From Janthinobacterium sp. 344 (lineage in GTDB: Bacteria > Pseudomonadota > Gammaproteobacteria > Burkholderiales > Burkholderiaceae_D), in assembly GCF_900112025.1 (NCBI RefSeq), contig NZ_FOKL01000010.1, forward strand, positions 1 through 64,000: DNA of 64,000 nucleotides. Direction: 5' to 3'. How positions within the stretch are numbered: the stretch's first letter is position 1; each line of letters opens with the position of its first letter. The notes beneath the pieces are model-generated. The model was not told the DNA's origin, ran no database searches, and was given only the letters and a program-made list of their open reading frames with translations. A program made the position numbers and the translations under genes. Of this stretch, positions 38,477 through 47,028 are shown piece after piece.

Positions 38477-39394
38477 TCAGCCTATCCCGGACACCTCAGG
38501 ACGGTAGCGGCCAAACAGGGGGCGCTGCACCGTTTGCGCCAGCAGCACGCCCAGCAGCGAGATGCCGCCACCGACCACATGATAAATATGCATGCTTTCA
38601 TGCAGCCAGACGATGGCCAGCAAGGCCGTCAGCAGGGGCAGCAGGTTGACGTAGATGCTGCAGCGGTTCGGTCCCAGCAACTTGACCCCTTCGATCCACA
38701 GGTAGGACAGCACGATGGACGAGCCGATGCCCGCATAGCCGATCAGCGGCAAGGTGGTGGCGTCGAGCCTGGCGCTGCCGGGCGGCAACAGCAGGAACAG
38801 CGGCAGCATGCAGGCGAGGGCCGCCAGCGCCTGGCAATAGATGGCTTGCCAGGCGGGAATGGACAGACGCCAGCGGCGCAGCAGCACGCCGTACAGCGCA
38901 AAGATCAGGCAGGCCAGCAGCATCAGCGCGTCGCCCGCATGCACACCTTGATGCAGCAAGGCCAGCACGTCGCCGCGCCCCACCAGGTACAGCAAGCCGC
39001 CAAATGACAGCACGCCGCCGGCCGCCATGCCGACCGTCAGGCGCTCGCCCAGCAGCAGCACGCTGAGCAGGGCCGTCATCAGCGGCGCCAGCGCCGTGAC
39101 GATGGCCATGTTCGTCGCCGTCGTCGATTCGGCGGCGCGGTAGGACAGGCTCTGGAACAGCGCCATCGACATCAGGCCGCACAGGGCCAGCTGCCACCAC
39201 TGGCGGCGTATGGCGGTACGGTTGCGCCACAGGGGACGCGCGATAAACGGCGTCATCACCAGCAAGACCAGCACCAGGCGGTAAAAGGTGATGGCCGTGG
39301 GGGCGATGCTGGACGCGGCCAGCTTCGAGACGACGACGTTGCCGGCCCACAGCAGCATGGCCAGAAACGGATACAGATAGGCGCGCACGGGCAT
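38477..39394 (-). CDS. EamA/DMT-family transporter
   Basis: A 305-residue inner-membrane protein with ten predicted membrane segments made of two EamA repeats (LYPFLAMLLWAGNVVVSKLAAS and the second LIFALYGVLLRRW). The family exports amino acids, metabolites or nucleotide sugars. The start at 39394 (MPVRAYLYP) is chosen because a TGGAG site lies 8 bases upstream. A longer frame to 39469 lacks one. It is divergent from an AraC regulator at 39496, which is therefore a likely controller. The substrate is unknown. Confidence 0.87.
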   Translation of the reverse strand: MPVRAYLYPFLAMLLWAGNVVVSKLAASSIAPTAITFYRLVLVLLVMTPFIARPLWRNRTAIRRQWWQLALCGLMSMALFQSLSYRAAESTTATNMAIVTALAPLMTALLSVLLLGERLTVGMAAGGVLSFGGLLYLVGRGDVLALLHQGVHAGDALMLLACLIFALYGVLLRRWRLSIPAWQAIYCQALAALACMLPLFLLLPPGSARLDATTLPLIGYAGIGSSIVLSYLWIEGVKLLGPNRCSIYVNLLPLLTALLAIVWLHESMHIYHVVGGGISLLGVLLAQTVQRPLFGRYRPEVSGIG

Positions 39395-39495
39395 ACATAG
39401 CTCCAGGAATAGTTGCGGGGAACCATCATGCCGCAGGCGCGCCGCGCCTTCTCGCGCTAAGATGTCCACACCTATCGCAAAACTGACCCGTTTTC

Positions 39496-40284
39496 ATGGA
39501 TTGTTCCTCCTCCGCCTTTCAGGAATTGCTGCCCGTCACCGCACGCGCCATGGCGCTGGCCGTCGACTATGCGCATGGCCACGTGATTTCCGTGCACCGC
39601 CACACGCATGCGCAATTGCTGTATGCCATCGAGGGCGTGATGACCATCGAGACGCAAGGCGGGCGCTGGGTGGTGCCGCCCACGCGCGGCGTATGGCTGC
39701 AGGCGGGCGTGGCGCACCAGGTGCGCATGAGCGGCGCCGTGAAAATGCGCACGGTATTTGTCGACTGCGCCAATTCTCCCTTGCTGCCCAGTCATAGTTG
39801 CGTGCTCGACATCAGCCCCCTGCTGCGGCAACTGATCGTGGCGGCCGTCGACATCGCGCCCGATTTTACGGAAGGCAGCCGCGACTGGCATCTGCTGCAA
39901 TTGCTGTTGCACGAGCTGGGCAGCCTGCCCGTGCTGCCCCTGTATTTACCGTTGCCCGTGGATGCGCGCCTGCGCGGCATCTGCGCGCGGCTGATGGCGC
40001 AACCGGGCGAGCAGCTGACGGTGGCGCACTGGGCGCGGGAACTGGCGATCACCGAGCGCAGCCTGCACCGGCTGTTCCAGAAACAGACGGGCATGCGTTT
40101 CGGCCAATGGCGCCAGCAGGCGCGCTTGCTGCGGGCGCTGGAGCAGCTGGCGCGCGGCGGCAAGGTCATCGACGTGGCCATGGACAATGGCTACACGAGC
40201 CAGAGCGCGTTTGCCGCCATGTTCAAAAAGCATTTCGGCACCACGCCGACGGCGTTTTACCAGGCAAAGCCCATCGCGGCGTAA
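39496..40284 (+). CDS. AraC-family regulator with N-terminal cupin
   Basis: A 262-residue regulator. An N-terminal cupin-like sensor (HRHTHAQLLYAIEGVMTIET, about residues 34-90) is followed by a C-terminal AraC double helix-turn-helix (about 165-260) with LHRLFQKQTGMRFGQWRQQARLLRALEQLARG and the second-helix block NGYTSQSAFAAMFKKHFGTTPTAF. It is divergent from the EamA transporter gene, with 101 bp shared. This layout is commonly an exporter and its activator. It has the same architecture as the regulator at 57971. Confidence 0.88.
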   Translation: MDCSSSAFQELLPVTARAMALAVDYAHGHVISVHRHTHAQLLYAIEGVMTIETQGGRWVVPPTRGVWLQAGVAHQVRMSGAVKMRTVFVDCANSPLLPSHSCVLDISPLLRQLIVAAVDIAPDFTEGSRDWHLLQLLLHELGSLPVLPLYLPLPVDARLRGICARLMAQPGEQLTVAHWARELAITERSLHRLFQKQTGMRFGQWRQQARLLRALEQLARGGKVIDVAMDNGYTSQSAFAAMFKKHFGTTPTAFYQAKPIAA

Positions 40285-40401
40285 ATAAAATGCTGCTATG
40301 CATCAATAATCATGGGCGATCGTCGCCGGGCTTGTTATCATCGCAAGCCGTATCGCACCGCGCCCATCCTGGCAGCGGTGTTGACCTTATTCCACACCAC
40401 C

Positions 40402-41001
40402 ATGACACAGAACTTCTTCCAGACTTTTATCCTGCTCTTGCTCGTCACTGATCCGTTCGGCAACGTTTCCCTGTTCGTCAACGCCCTGAAACGGGTACCG
40501 ATCGAGCGGCGCTGGAAAGTCGTGGTGCGCGAATGCCTGATCGCCTTCGGCATCTTGCTGCTGTTTATGTTCTTCGGCCGCCACTTCCTGAACGCCTTGC
40601 AATTGTCGGAAATCGCCCTGCGCATCGGCGGCGGGGTCATCCTGTTCCTGATCGCCATGCGCATGGTGTTCCCGCAGCCAAACGCCGGCAACAGCGACCA
40701 CGAGATGGGCGGCGAGCCGTTCATCGTGCCGCTGGCCATCCCCGCGCTGGCCGGTCCGTCGGCCCTGGCCACCGTGCTGCTGTTTTCCTCGCATGAAATG
40801 AACGATGTCATCGCCCATGTGGCGGGATTGACGGCCGTGGCCGCCGTCTGGCTGGCCGTCTTCCTGTGCGCCGAACGCCTGCAGCGCGCGCTGGGACCAA
40901 GAGTCATGACGGCCTTCGAGCGCCTGATGGGCCTGATCCTGACGGCGATGGCCATCGAAATGCTGCTGGCCGGCATACGCGCCTTCCTGAAGTCCGTTTA
41001 A
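40402..41001 (+). CDS. MarC-family integral membrane protein
   Basis: A 199-residue protein with six membrane segments. It begins MTQNFFQTFILLLLVTDPFG, typical of the MarC/YhgN (UPF0056) family. Conserved features include the DPFGN near the start and the PLAIPALAGPSALATV stretch. The name refers to the E. coli mar locus, but MarC is not shown to confer drug resistance. The start at 40402 is preferred over an upstream in-frame ATG at 40312, because the added N terminus is basic and non-family. Confidence 0.87.
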   Translation: MTQNFFQTFILLLLVTDPFGNVSLFVNALKRVPIERRWKVVVRECLIAFGILLLFMFFGRHFLNALQLSEIALRIGGGVILFLIAMRMVFPQPNAGNSDHEMGGEPFIVPLAIPALAGPSALATVLLFSSHEMNDVIAHVAGLTAVAAVWLAVFLCAERLQRALGPRVMTAFERLMGLILTAMAIEMLLAGIRAFLKSV

Positions 41002-41032
41002 CATAGAACATTCATCCACTGGAGGAATCACC

Positions 41033-41578
41033 ATGAGCCGTTGCGCCCACATTTGCCTGATGGCCGACTACAACCAGTGGATGAATGCCAAGGTCTACGC
41101 GGCGGCGGCCAGCCTGCCGCCGGAAGAACTGCGGCGTGAGCGGGGCGCCTTTTTCGGCTCCCTGCTGGCCACCCTGAACCACGTGATGGTGGGCGACACC
41201 TTGTGGCTGCAGCGCTATGCGAAGCACCCGGCCGGCTTCCCCCTGCTCGACCCCATCCGCGCCATCACGCCGCCCACCTCGCTCACGCAGCCGCTGTTCG
41301 CGGCCGAGGATTTCGCCGCCATGCACGCGCACCGGCAAAGACTGGACCAGGTCATCGTCGACTGGGCCGCCAGCATCACGGAAGCCGACCTCGATCATTT
41401 GCTCGACTACCGCAACAGCAAGGGCCCGAACCGGCGCGAATTTTTCAGCCTGCTCATGCATTTCTTCAACCACCAGACGCACCACCGGGGCCAGGCCAGC
41501 ACCTTGCTGTCGCAGGCGGGCGTGGACCTCGGTGATACGGATCTGCTATTTCGCATCCCCAACCATATCGAGGACTGA
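41033..41578 (+). CDS. DinB-family protein
   Basis: A 181-residue helical-bundle protein of the DinB/YfiT-like superfamily, often metal-binding and sometimes thiol-dependent. The three His positions that ligate the metal in this fold are visible in LLATLNHVMVGD and in MHFFNHQTHHRGQ. A strong ribosome site GGAGG precedes the ATG. Its last 33 bp overlap the convergent MFS gene. The substrate or thiol partner is unknown. Confidence 0.86.
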   Translation: MSRCAHICLMADYNQWMNAKVYAAAASLPPEELRRERGAFFGSLLATLNHVMVGDTLWLQRYAKHPAGFPLLDPIRAITPPTSLTQPLFAAEDFAAMHAHRQRLDQVIVDWAASITEADLDHLLDYRNSKGPNRREFFSLLMHFFNHQTHHRGQASTLLSQAGVDLGDTDLLFRIPNHIED

Positions 41579-42733
41579 GGGCGGCCGGTAGCGCCACGCC
41601 TTCAGCGCGATCACGCCCAGCGCCAGCGCTCCCAGCAGCGCCCCGCACGCCAGCGCGCCCTGCATGCCGTAGCGGGCGATGGCCATGCCGCCCGCCAGCG
41701 CGCCCACCGTCACGCCCAGGTTGATGGCGGCGATGTACACGCCGATGGCGAACGCGGGCGCCTCGCGCGCTTCGCTGCTGAGCCACACCTGCGTGACGAT
41801 CAGCCCGCTCGTATGCGCGGCGCCCCAGAACAGCAACAGCGCCGCCATCGCCGCCCAGCCGGTATCGCTGCCCGCATGGCGGTACAGCAGCCAGTACGCC
41901 AGCCCCAGCAAGATCGGCTGCAGCAGCACCGTGCGCAGCACGTGCGTGCCCAGCTGCCGCCCGGCGAACAGATTGCCGGCCACGCCGCCCACGCCAAACA
42001 CCACCAGCGCCAGCCCCGTCTGGCGCGCCGTCAGTCCCGCCACCTGCTGCAGATACGCGGCCGCATACGCATACACGGCAAACATGGCGGCAAACACCAG
42101 CACGGCGGCGGCAATGGTGAGCCACAGCGCGGGTTTGCGCAGCACGGCCAGCTGGCGGCCATACGCCATCGGCGCCTCGCGCGGGGCGTCCGGCAGGAAC
42201 AGGTACAGACCCAGCGCGGCCAGGGCATTGACCAGCGCGCAAGCGAGAAACGAGGCCTCGTAGCCAACCTGGGCGGCGATCCACGTGGTGAGCGGAATGC
42301 CCAGCACCATGCCCATGCTGGTGCCCGTGAACGCATGCGCGCCGGCCCGCGCGGCCTGCTGCGGCGGGTACAGGGCGGCGGCCGCCACCATGGCCAGCGA
42401 GAAATACACGGGGTGGAACAGGGCCGGCACCACGCGCAGTGCCAGCAGCCATTCAAAACGGGACGCATATGCCGACGCCACGCTGGCCAGGGCAAACACC
42501 AGCAGCGAGACGAGCAGCACGCACTTGCGGCGCCAGCGCGTGGCCAGCAAGACGAGGAAGGGGCCGCCCATGGCGATCACCAGCGCGAACAGGCTCACCA
42601 GCGAACCCGCCCGGGCTTCTGTCACGGCGTAGCGCTGCATGATCATCGGCAAGATGCCCACCACGCCAAACTCGATGCAATACACGCCGAACAGGCCCAG
42701 CGCGAGAAAAACGATGGGGTGCGGACGGCTCAT
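41546..42733 (-). CDS. Major facilitator superfamily transporter
   Basis: A 395-residue protein with twelve predicted membrane segments. It begins MSRPHPIVFLALGLFGVYCIE and has a loop 2-3 region with ATRWRRKCVL, similar to the Pbu/AraJ-like (DHA1) drug and sugar efflux group. The start ATG overlaps the stop of the hydrolase gene by four bases (42730-42733), so the two are co-translated. Its 3' end overlaps the DinB gene on the opposite strand. The substrate is unknown. An efflux role is inferred from the family. Confidence 0.85.
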   Translation of the reverse strand: MSRPHPIVFLALGLFGVYCIEFGVVGILPMIMQRYAVTEARAGSLVSLFALVIAMGGPFLVLLATRWRRKCVLLVSLLVFALASVASAYASRFEWLLALRVVPALFHPVYFSLAMVAAAALYPPQQAARAGAHAFTGTSMGMVLGIPLTTWIAAQVGYEASFLACALVNALAALGLYLFLPDAPREAPMAYGRQLAVLRKPALWLTIAAAVLVFAAMFAVYAYAAAYLQQVAGLTARQTGLALVVFGVGGVAGNLFAGRQLGTHVLRTVLLQPILLGLAYWLLYRHAGSDTGWAAMAALLLFWGAAHTSGLIVTQVWLSSEAREAPAFAIGVYIAAINLGVTVGALAGGMAIARYGMQGALACGALLGALALGVIALKAWRYRPPSVLDMVGDAK

Positions 42734-43911
42734 GGATTTTGCTCCCCACCATACACGGCCTGGCACAGCTCCATGACGAACGGCCCCGCCATGCCTTCCA
42801 GCGCCGTGTTCGTGAACGCCACCACGGACAGTTCTTGCGCAGGGTCGACAAACCACGAGTGGCCATACGTGCCGCCCATGCGCCAGCTGCCCGCAGACTC
42901 GGGCGTGGCGGCCGCAAGCGGGTCCGTCAATACCGTGAAGCCCAGGCCAAAGCCCCGTCCCGGCCAGAATGGCAGCGCCAGTTCGCCCGTCTGGCTTTCC
43001 CCCATCTGGCGCGCCAGCGCGGGCGGCAACAGCGGCGCGCCGCCCTGGCGCAAGGTTTCCAGCAAGCGCATGAAGTCGGGCGCCGAGCCCACCATGCCGG
43101 CGCCACCCGATGCATACGCCTGCGCGTCGCGGGCACGCGCGGGCGACAGGGTAAATCCTGCCATGCCGTCGAGAAACGGCAAATGGTCCTCTCCTTCGTC
43201 CAGCAGACGCCGCGGCGGCGTTTTCTCGTCCGTCCGGTCCGCATACGCGACGGCCAGGCGCGCCGGGTCGGCAGCAACAAAACCCGTGTCGCGCATGGCC
43301 AGCGGCGCCGTCACCAGATGTGCCACGGCGTGCGCCAGCGGCATGCCGGCCGCCTGCTCGATGACGGCGCCCAGCACGTCGGTGGCGATGGAATACGCCC
43401 AGCGCTCGCCCGGTGCATATGCCAGCGGCACGGTGGCCAGGCGGCGCAGGTTTTCCGCCAGGGTGACGGGCGCGGCATCCATGCCATCCGACACGCCGGC
43501 CCGCGCATACGCGCCGCCGGGCGGCTGGAAGAAGCCGTAATCGAGGCCCGCCGTGTGCGTGAGCAAGTGACGCACGGTCATCGCCGCCACGGCGCCGTCC
43601 GCCTGGCGCGGCGCGAAATACGGCAGCCAGCGCGCCACCGGGTCGTCCAGCCCCAGCCGGCCCTGCCCCACCAGCGCCAGCGCGGCCGTCGAGACGATGG
43701 GTTTGCTGACGGATGCCAGGCGGAACAGCGCATCCCCGCGCATGGGGATCTGCGCTTCGCGGTCCAGCAAGCCGGCGGCGCGGCAATACACCTGCTGGCC
43801 ACGGTGGTGCACCAGCACCACGGCGCCCACCAGGCGCTGCTGCGGTAACACGCTGTCCAGCAAGCGGTCGATGCGGGCGGCCAAGGCCGCGGGAGAGAAG
43901 TTGTACATCAT
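42730..43911 (-). CDS. Serine hydrolase of the beta-lactamase/EstB family
   Basis: A 393-residue cytosolic enzyme with no signal peptide. The nucleophile motif is SVSK (Ser67, Lys70), the second is the Tyr-Ser pair in RWAYSIATDVLG, and GGTYGHSW takes the place of KTG. This resembles EstB-type esterases and the 6-aminohexanoate-dimer hydrolase/beta-lactamase group. It forms a two-gene unit with the MFS gene and is divergent from a LysR gene, which probably regulates both. The coupling suggests a hydrolase and an exporter for the same kind of compound (inference). Confidence 0.85.
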   Translation of the reverse strand: MMYNFSPAALAARIDRLLDSVLPQQRLVGAVVLVHHRGQQVYCRAAGLLDREAQIPMRGDALFRLASVSKPIVSTAALALVGQGRLGLDDPVARWLPYFAPRQADGAVAAMTVRHLLTHTAGLDYGFFQPPGGAYARAGVSDGMDAAPVTLAENLRRLATVPLAYAPGERWAYSIATDVLGAVIEQAAGMPLAHAVAHLVTAPLAMRDTGFVAADPARLAVAYADRTDEKTPPRRLLDEGEDHLPFLDGMAGFTLSPARARDAQAYASGGAGMVGSAPDFMRLLETLRQGGAPLLPPALARQMGESQTGELALPFWPGRGFGLGFTVLTDPLAAATPESAGSWRMGGTYGHSWFVDPAQELSVVAFTNTALEGMAGPFVMELCQAVYGGEQNP

Positions 43912-44023
43912 GGCTCAGCCTTTCAAATGATCAGGCTGCCAAGGTAAGCCAGGCGCGACCAAAGAAAAACAGGCTATAGTTTCTGTCTATGCGGACGTTG
44001 GCATCCGCAATTCAAGGAAAAAA

Positions 44024-44914
44024 ATGGATAACCTGGCGGGATTCACGGCCTTCGTGCAGGCGGCCGAAATGCGCAGTTTTGTGGCGGCAGGCCGGGTGCT
44101 GGGCGTTTCCGCCTCGGCCGTGGGCAAGAGCATCGCGCGGCTGGAAGAACGCCTGGGTGTGCGCCTGTTTCACCGCAGCACGCGCAGCATTGCATTGACC
44201 AGCGAGGGCACGGTATTCCTCGAACGCTGCCGGCGCATCCTCGGCGAGATCGAGGCGGCCGAGCTGGAACTGTCGAACAGCAAGAGTGCGCCGCAGGGAC
44301 GGCTGCGCGTCAGCCTGCCCCTGGTCGGCTGCCTGCTCAATCCCGTGCTGGCCGCGTTCGCGCGCGCCTATCCACTGGTGGAGCTCGATCTCGACTTCAG
44401 CGACCGCCGCGTCGATGTGATCGAGGAGGGTTATGACGCCGTCGTGCGCGCCGGTGAAAGCGCCGACAGCCGCCTGATGAGCCGCCAGCTGGGCCAGTTC
44501 CAACTGCAGCTGGTGGCCTCGTCGGCCTACCTGGCGCAGCACGGCGCGCCCGCGCAACCAGCCGACCTGGTGCGCCACATTTGCCTGCTATACAAATTTC
44601 CCAGCAGCGGCAAGGTGGAAGCATGGCCCCTGCCCGAGTGGCCGGCCTTGCATGCGGCGGGCTTGCCGACTGTGCTGAACTGCAACAATGTGGAAACCTT
44701 GCTGCACTTCGCCGAAAGCGGCCTGGGCATCGCCGCCCTGCCCGACTTTGCCGTGCGCGCGGCCCTGGCCGCCGGCCGCCTGCACAGCGTGCTGGACACG
44801 CACCGCCAGCACGACGGCAGCTTCCGCCTGCTGTGGCCCAGCAGCCGCCACCTGACGCCAAAATTGCGCGCCTTCATCGATTTCCTGGCGGCGCACGTCT
44901 TTCCGCCGGGCTGA
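44024..44914 (+). CDS. LysR-family transcriptional regulator
   Basis: A 296-residue regulator. The N-terminal winged helix (about residues 1-60) begins MDNLAGFTAFVQAAEMRSFV and contains the SAVGKSIARLEERLGVRLFHR recognition region. A C-terminal periplasmic-binding-like effector domain follows. It resembles the CrgA/YafC-like subgroup. It is divergent from the hydrolase-MFS pair across 112 bp and probably controls them. The ribosome site AAGGA lies 7-8 bases before the ATG. The inducer is unknown. Confidence 0.9.
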   Translation: MDNLAGFTAFVQAAEMRSFVAAGRVLGVSASAVGKSIARLEERLGVRLFHRSTRSIALTSEGTVFLERCRRILGEIEAAELELSNSKSAPQGRLRVSLPLVGCLLNPVLAAFARAYPLVELDLDFSDRRVDVIEEGYDAVVRAGESADSRLMSRQLGQFQLQLVASSAYLAQHGAPAQPADLVRHICLLYKFPSSGKVEAWPLPEWPALHAAGLPTVLNCNNVETLLHFAESGLGIAALPDFAVRAALAAGRLHSVLDTHRQHDGSFRLLWPSSRHLTPKLRAFIDFLAAHVFPPG

Positions 44915-45146
44915 ACGACGTTGCCAGCGGCGTCCTCGTTGTTTCCATGCGACAACTTATTTCATTTGCTGCCAATTCTTTAACTTTTCACAGACTTGAT
45001 ACAAGTATTTGTATTGCAGTGCGGAATTTTTGAGGAACAATTACAGGCTGGCCGCCATTACGTAGAAACCCGTAGTGGCAGGCATCACCATGCTTGGCGC
45101 CTGGCGAATCCAACGTTTCCTCTCAATCAGCAACACGAAAGCAATC

Positions 45147-46853
45147 ATGTCACTTACACAATTCAAAATCGGCACTCGGCTCGGGATCGGGTTCGCGGTC
45201 GTCCTCGGCTTGCTGGTGGCCGTGCTGCTGGTCGGCCTGTATTCCATGGCGCAGCTGAGCAACCGCACGCACGACATCGTGACCGATAAAAACGTCAAGA
45301 TGGCGGCCGCCAACACCATGAGCGATAACGTACGCAACATCACCCTGGCCATCACCAGCGTGGTGGTGGCGCCGACGGAAGCGCTGGTGCAGGCGGAGCT
45401 GGCGAAGATTGGCGAAGCGCGCAAGAAATACGGCGCCGCCAAGGAAATCTTGCAAAAGAAAATTACGACGGACAAGGAAACGGCGCTGATGGCCGAACTC
45501 GATGCGGCCCTGAAGGCGGGCGCGCCGCTGAACAACAAGGTCATCGAGCTGCGCAATGCGGGCCAGACGGAAGAAGCGATCGCCTTCCTCACCCAGCAGG
45601 CGGCGCCGAGCCTGAAGCGCGTCTTGGGCGCGCTCGACAGCCTGGTGGCGCTGGAAGGCGAGCTGGCGGCGCAAGCGGCCAGCGATGCCGAAACGCTGAG
45701 CAGCAGCGCGCGCACCTACATGATCGTCCTCGGCAGCCTGGCCGTGCTGCTGGGCGCCTTCGTGGCGTGGATCATCACGCGCTCGATCACCCGTCCCATC
45801 AATGCCGCCGTGGGCGTGGCCGAGACGGTGGCCTCGGGCGATCTGTCGTCGCACATCGTGGTCGACTCCAGCGATGAAACGGGGCGCCTGCTGGGCGCGC
45901 TGAAAGCCATGAACACCAGCCTGCTGGGCGTGGTGGCGCAAGTGCGCCACGGCACGGATGCGATCTCCACGGCATCGAGTGAAATTGCCGCCGGCAACCT
46001 CGACCTGTCGTCCCGCACGGAAGAGCAGGCCAGCTCGCTGGAAGAAACGGCGTCGGCCATGGAAGAGCTGACCTCGACCGTGAAACAGAATGCGGACAAT
46101 GCGCGCCAGGCCAACCAGCTGGCAAAAAGCGCGTCCGAAGTGGCGGTGCGCGGCGGCAATATCGTTTCGCAAGTGGTCGACACCATGGGCACCATCAACG
46201 CCTCGTCGCGCAAGATCGTCGACATCATCGGCGTCATCGACGGCATCGCCTTCCAGACGAATATCCTGGCCTTGAACGCGGCCGTGGAAGCGGCGCGCGC
46301 GGGCGAGCAAGGGCGCGGCTTTGCCGTCGTCGCCACCGAGGTGCGCAACCTGGCGCACCGTTCGGCCTCGGCCGCCAAGGAAATCAAGGAGCTGATCGCC
46401 GCCTCCGTCGCCAACGTGGACACGGGGTCGCGCCTCGTCAATGAAGCGGGCCAGACCATGGGCGACATCGTCGACAGCATCGTGCGCGTGACCGACATCA
46501 TGGGGGAAATCACGTCCGCCACGCATGAGCAAACCATCGGCATCGAACAGATCAACATGGCCATCGCCCAGATGGATGAAGTGACGCAGCAAAACGCGGC
46601 GCTGGTGGAGGAAGCGGCGGCCGCTTCGCAAAGCATGCAGGAGCAGGCAGGCGAACTGGCGCATGTGGTGGGATTCTTTAAAACGGGCAACCATGTGGCC
46701 AGCGTAAGCAAGCTGAGCCCGGCGCGCGCAGCAGCGCCGGCGCCCGCCATCGCACGTCCTGCGGCCAAGCCCGCGCCCGCGCGCAAGGCCGTCGCGGCCG
46801 CACCGGCGCGCCGCGGCAATGCCGCCGCCGAGAGCGAATGGGAAGAGTTTTAA
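45147..46853 (+). CDS. Methyl-accepting chemotaxis protein with EWEEF tether
   Basis: A 568-residue chemoreceptor. The start at 45147 ([20 protein letters not shown]) gives a proper N-terminal membrane segment. A four-helix-bundle sensor (about 35-190), a second membrane segment, HAMP and a signalling domain with [20 protein letters not shown] follow. It ends SEWEEF, the CheR/CheB tether, after an Ala/Pro-rich linker. Its signalling half is very close to that of the receptors at 34729 and 55010, while the sensors differ. It seems to be monocistronic, with a terminator after it. Confidence 0.93.
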   Translation: MSLTQFKIGTRLGIGFAVVLGLLVAVLLVGLYSMAQLSNRTHDIVTDKNVKMAAANTMSDNVRNITLAITSVVVAPTEALVQAELAKIGEARKKYGAAKEILQKKITTDKETALMAELDAALKAGAPLNNKVIELRNAGQTEEAIAFLTQQAAPSLKRVLGALDSLVALEGELAAQAASDAETLSSSARTYMIVLGSLAVLLGAFVAWIITRSITRPINAAVGVAETVASGDLSSHIVVDSSDETGRLLGALKAMNTSLLGVVAQVRHGTDAISTASSEIAAGNLDLSSRTEEQASSLEETASAMEELTSTVKQNADNARQANQLAKSASEVAVRGGNIVSQVVDTMGTINASSRKIVDIIGVIDGIAFQTNILALNAAVEAARAGEQGRGFAVVATEVRNLAHRSASAAKEIKELIAASVANVDTGSRLVNEAGQTMGDIVDSIVRVTDIMGEITSATHEQTIGIEQINMAIAQMDEVTQQNAALVEEAAAASQSMQEQAGELAHVVGFFKTGNHVASVSKLSPARAAAPAPAIARPAAKPAPARKAVAAAPARRGNAAAESEWEEF

Positions 46854-46880
46854 CGAATAGCAACAACCGCCTCACGGGAA

Positions 46881-46913
46881 AGCCAGGCAGGAAGTTGCTG
46901 CCTGGCTTTTTTT
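46881..46913 (+). terminator. Rho-independent terminator after the chemoreceptor gene
   Basis: Perfect 10-bp stem AGCCAGGCAG (46881-46890) / CTGCCTGGCT (46898-46907), loop GAAGTTG, then seven T. Confidence 0.92.
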
Positions 46914-47028
46914 CGTCCATCCGCCGCACTTTTTTTGCGGCAAAGCGCGCGCAATAGACAAAAGTGCAAAACATGCGCCGCGCATACCCTTTACAATCCT
47001 CGCTCGCTTTACAAAATAATTGGTCATC

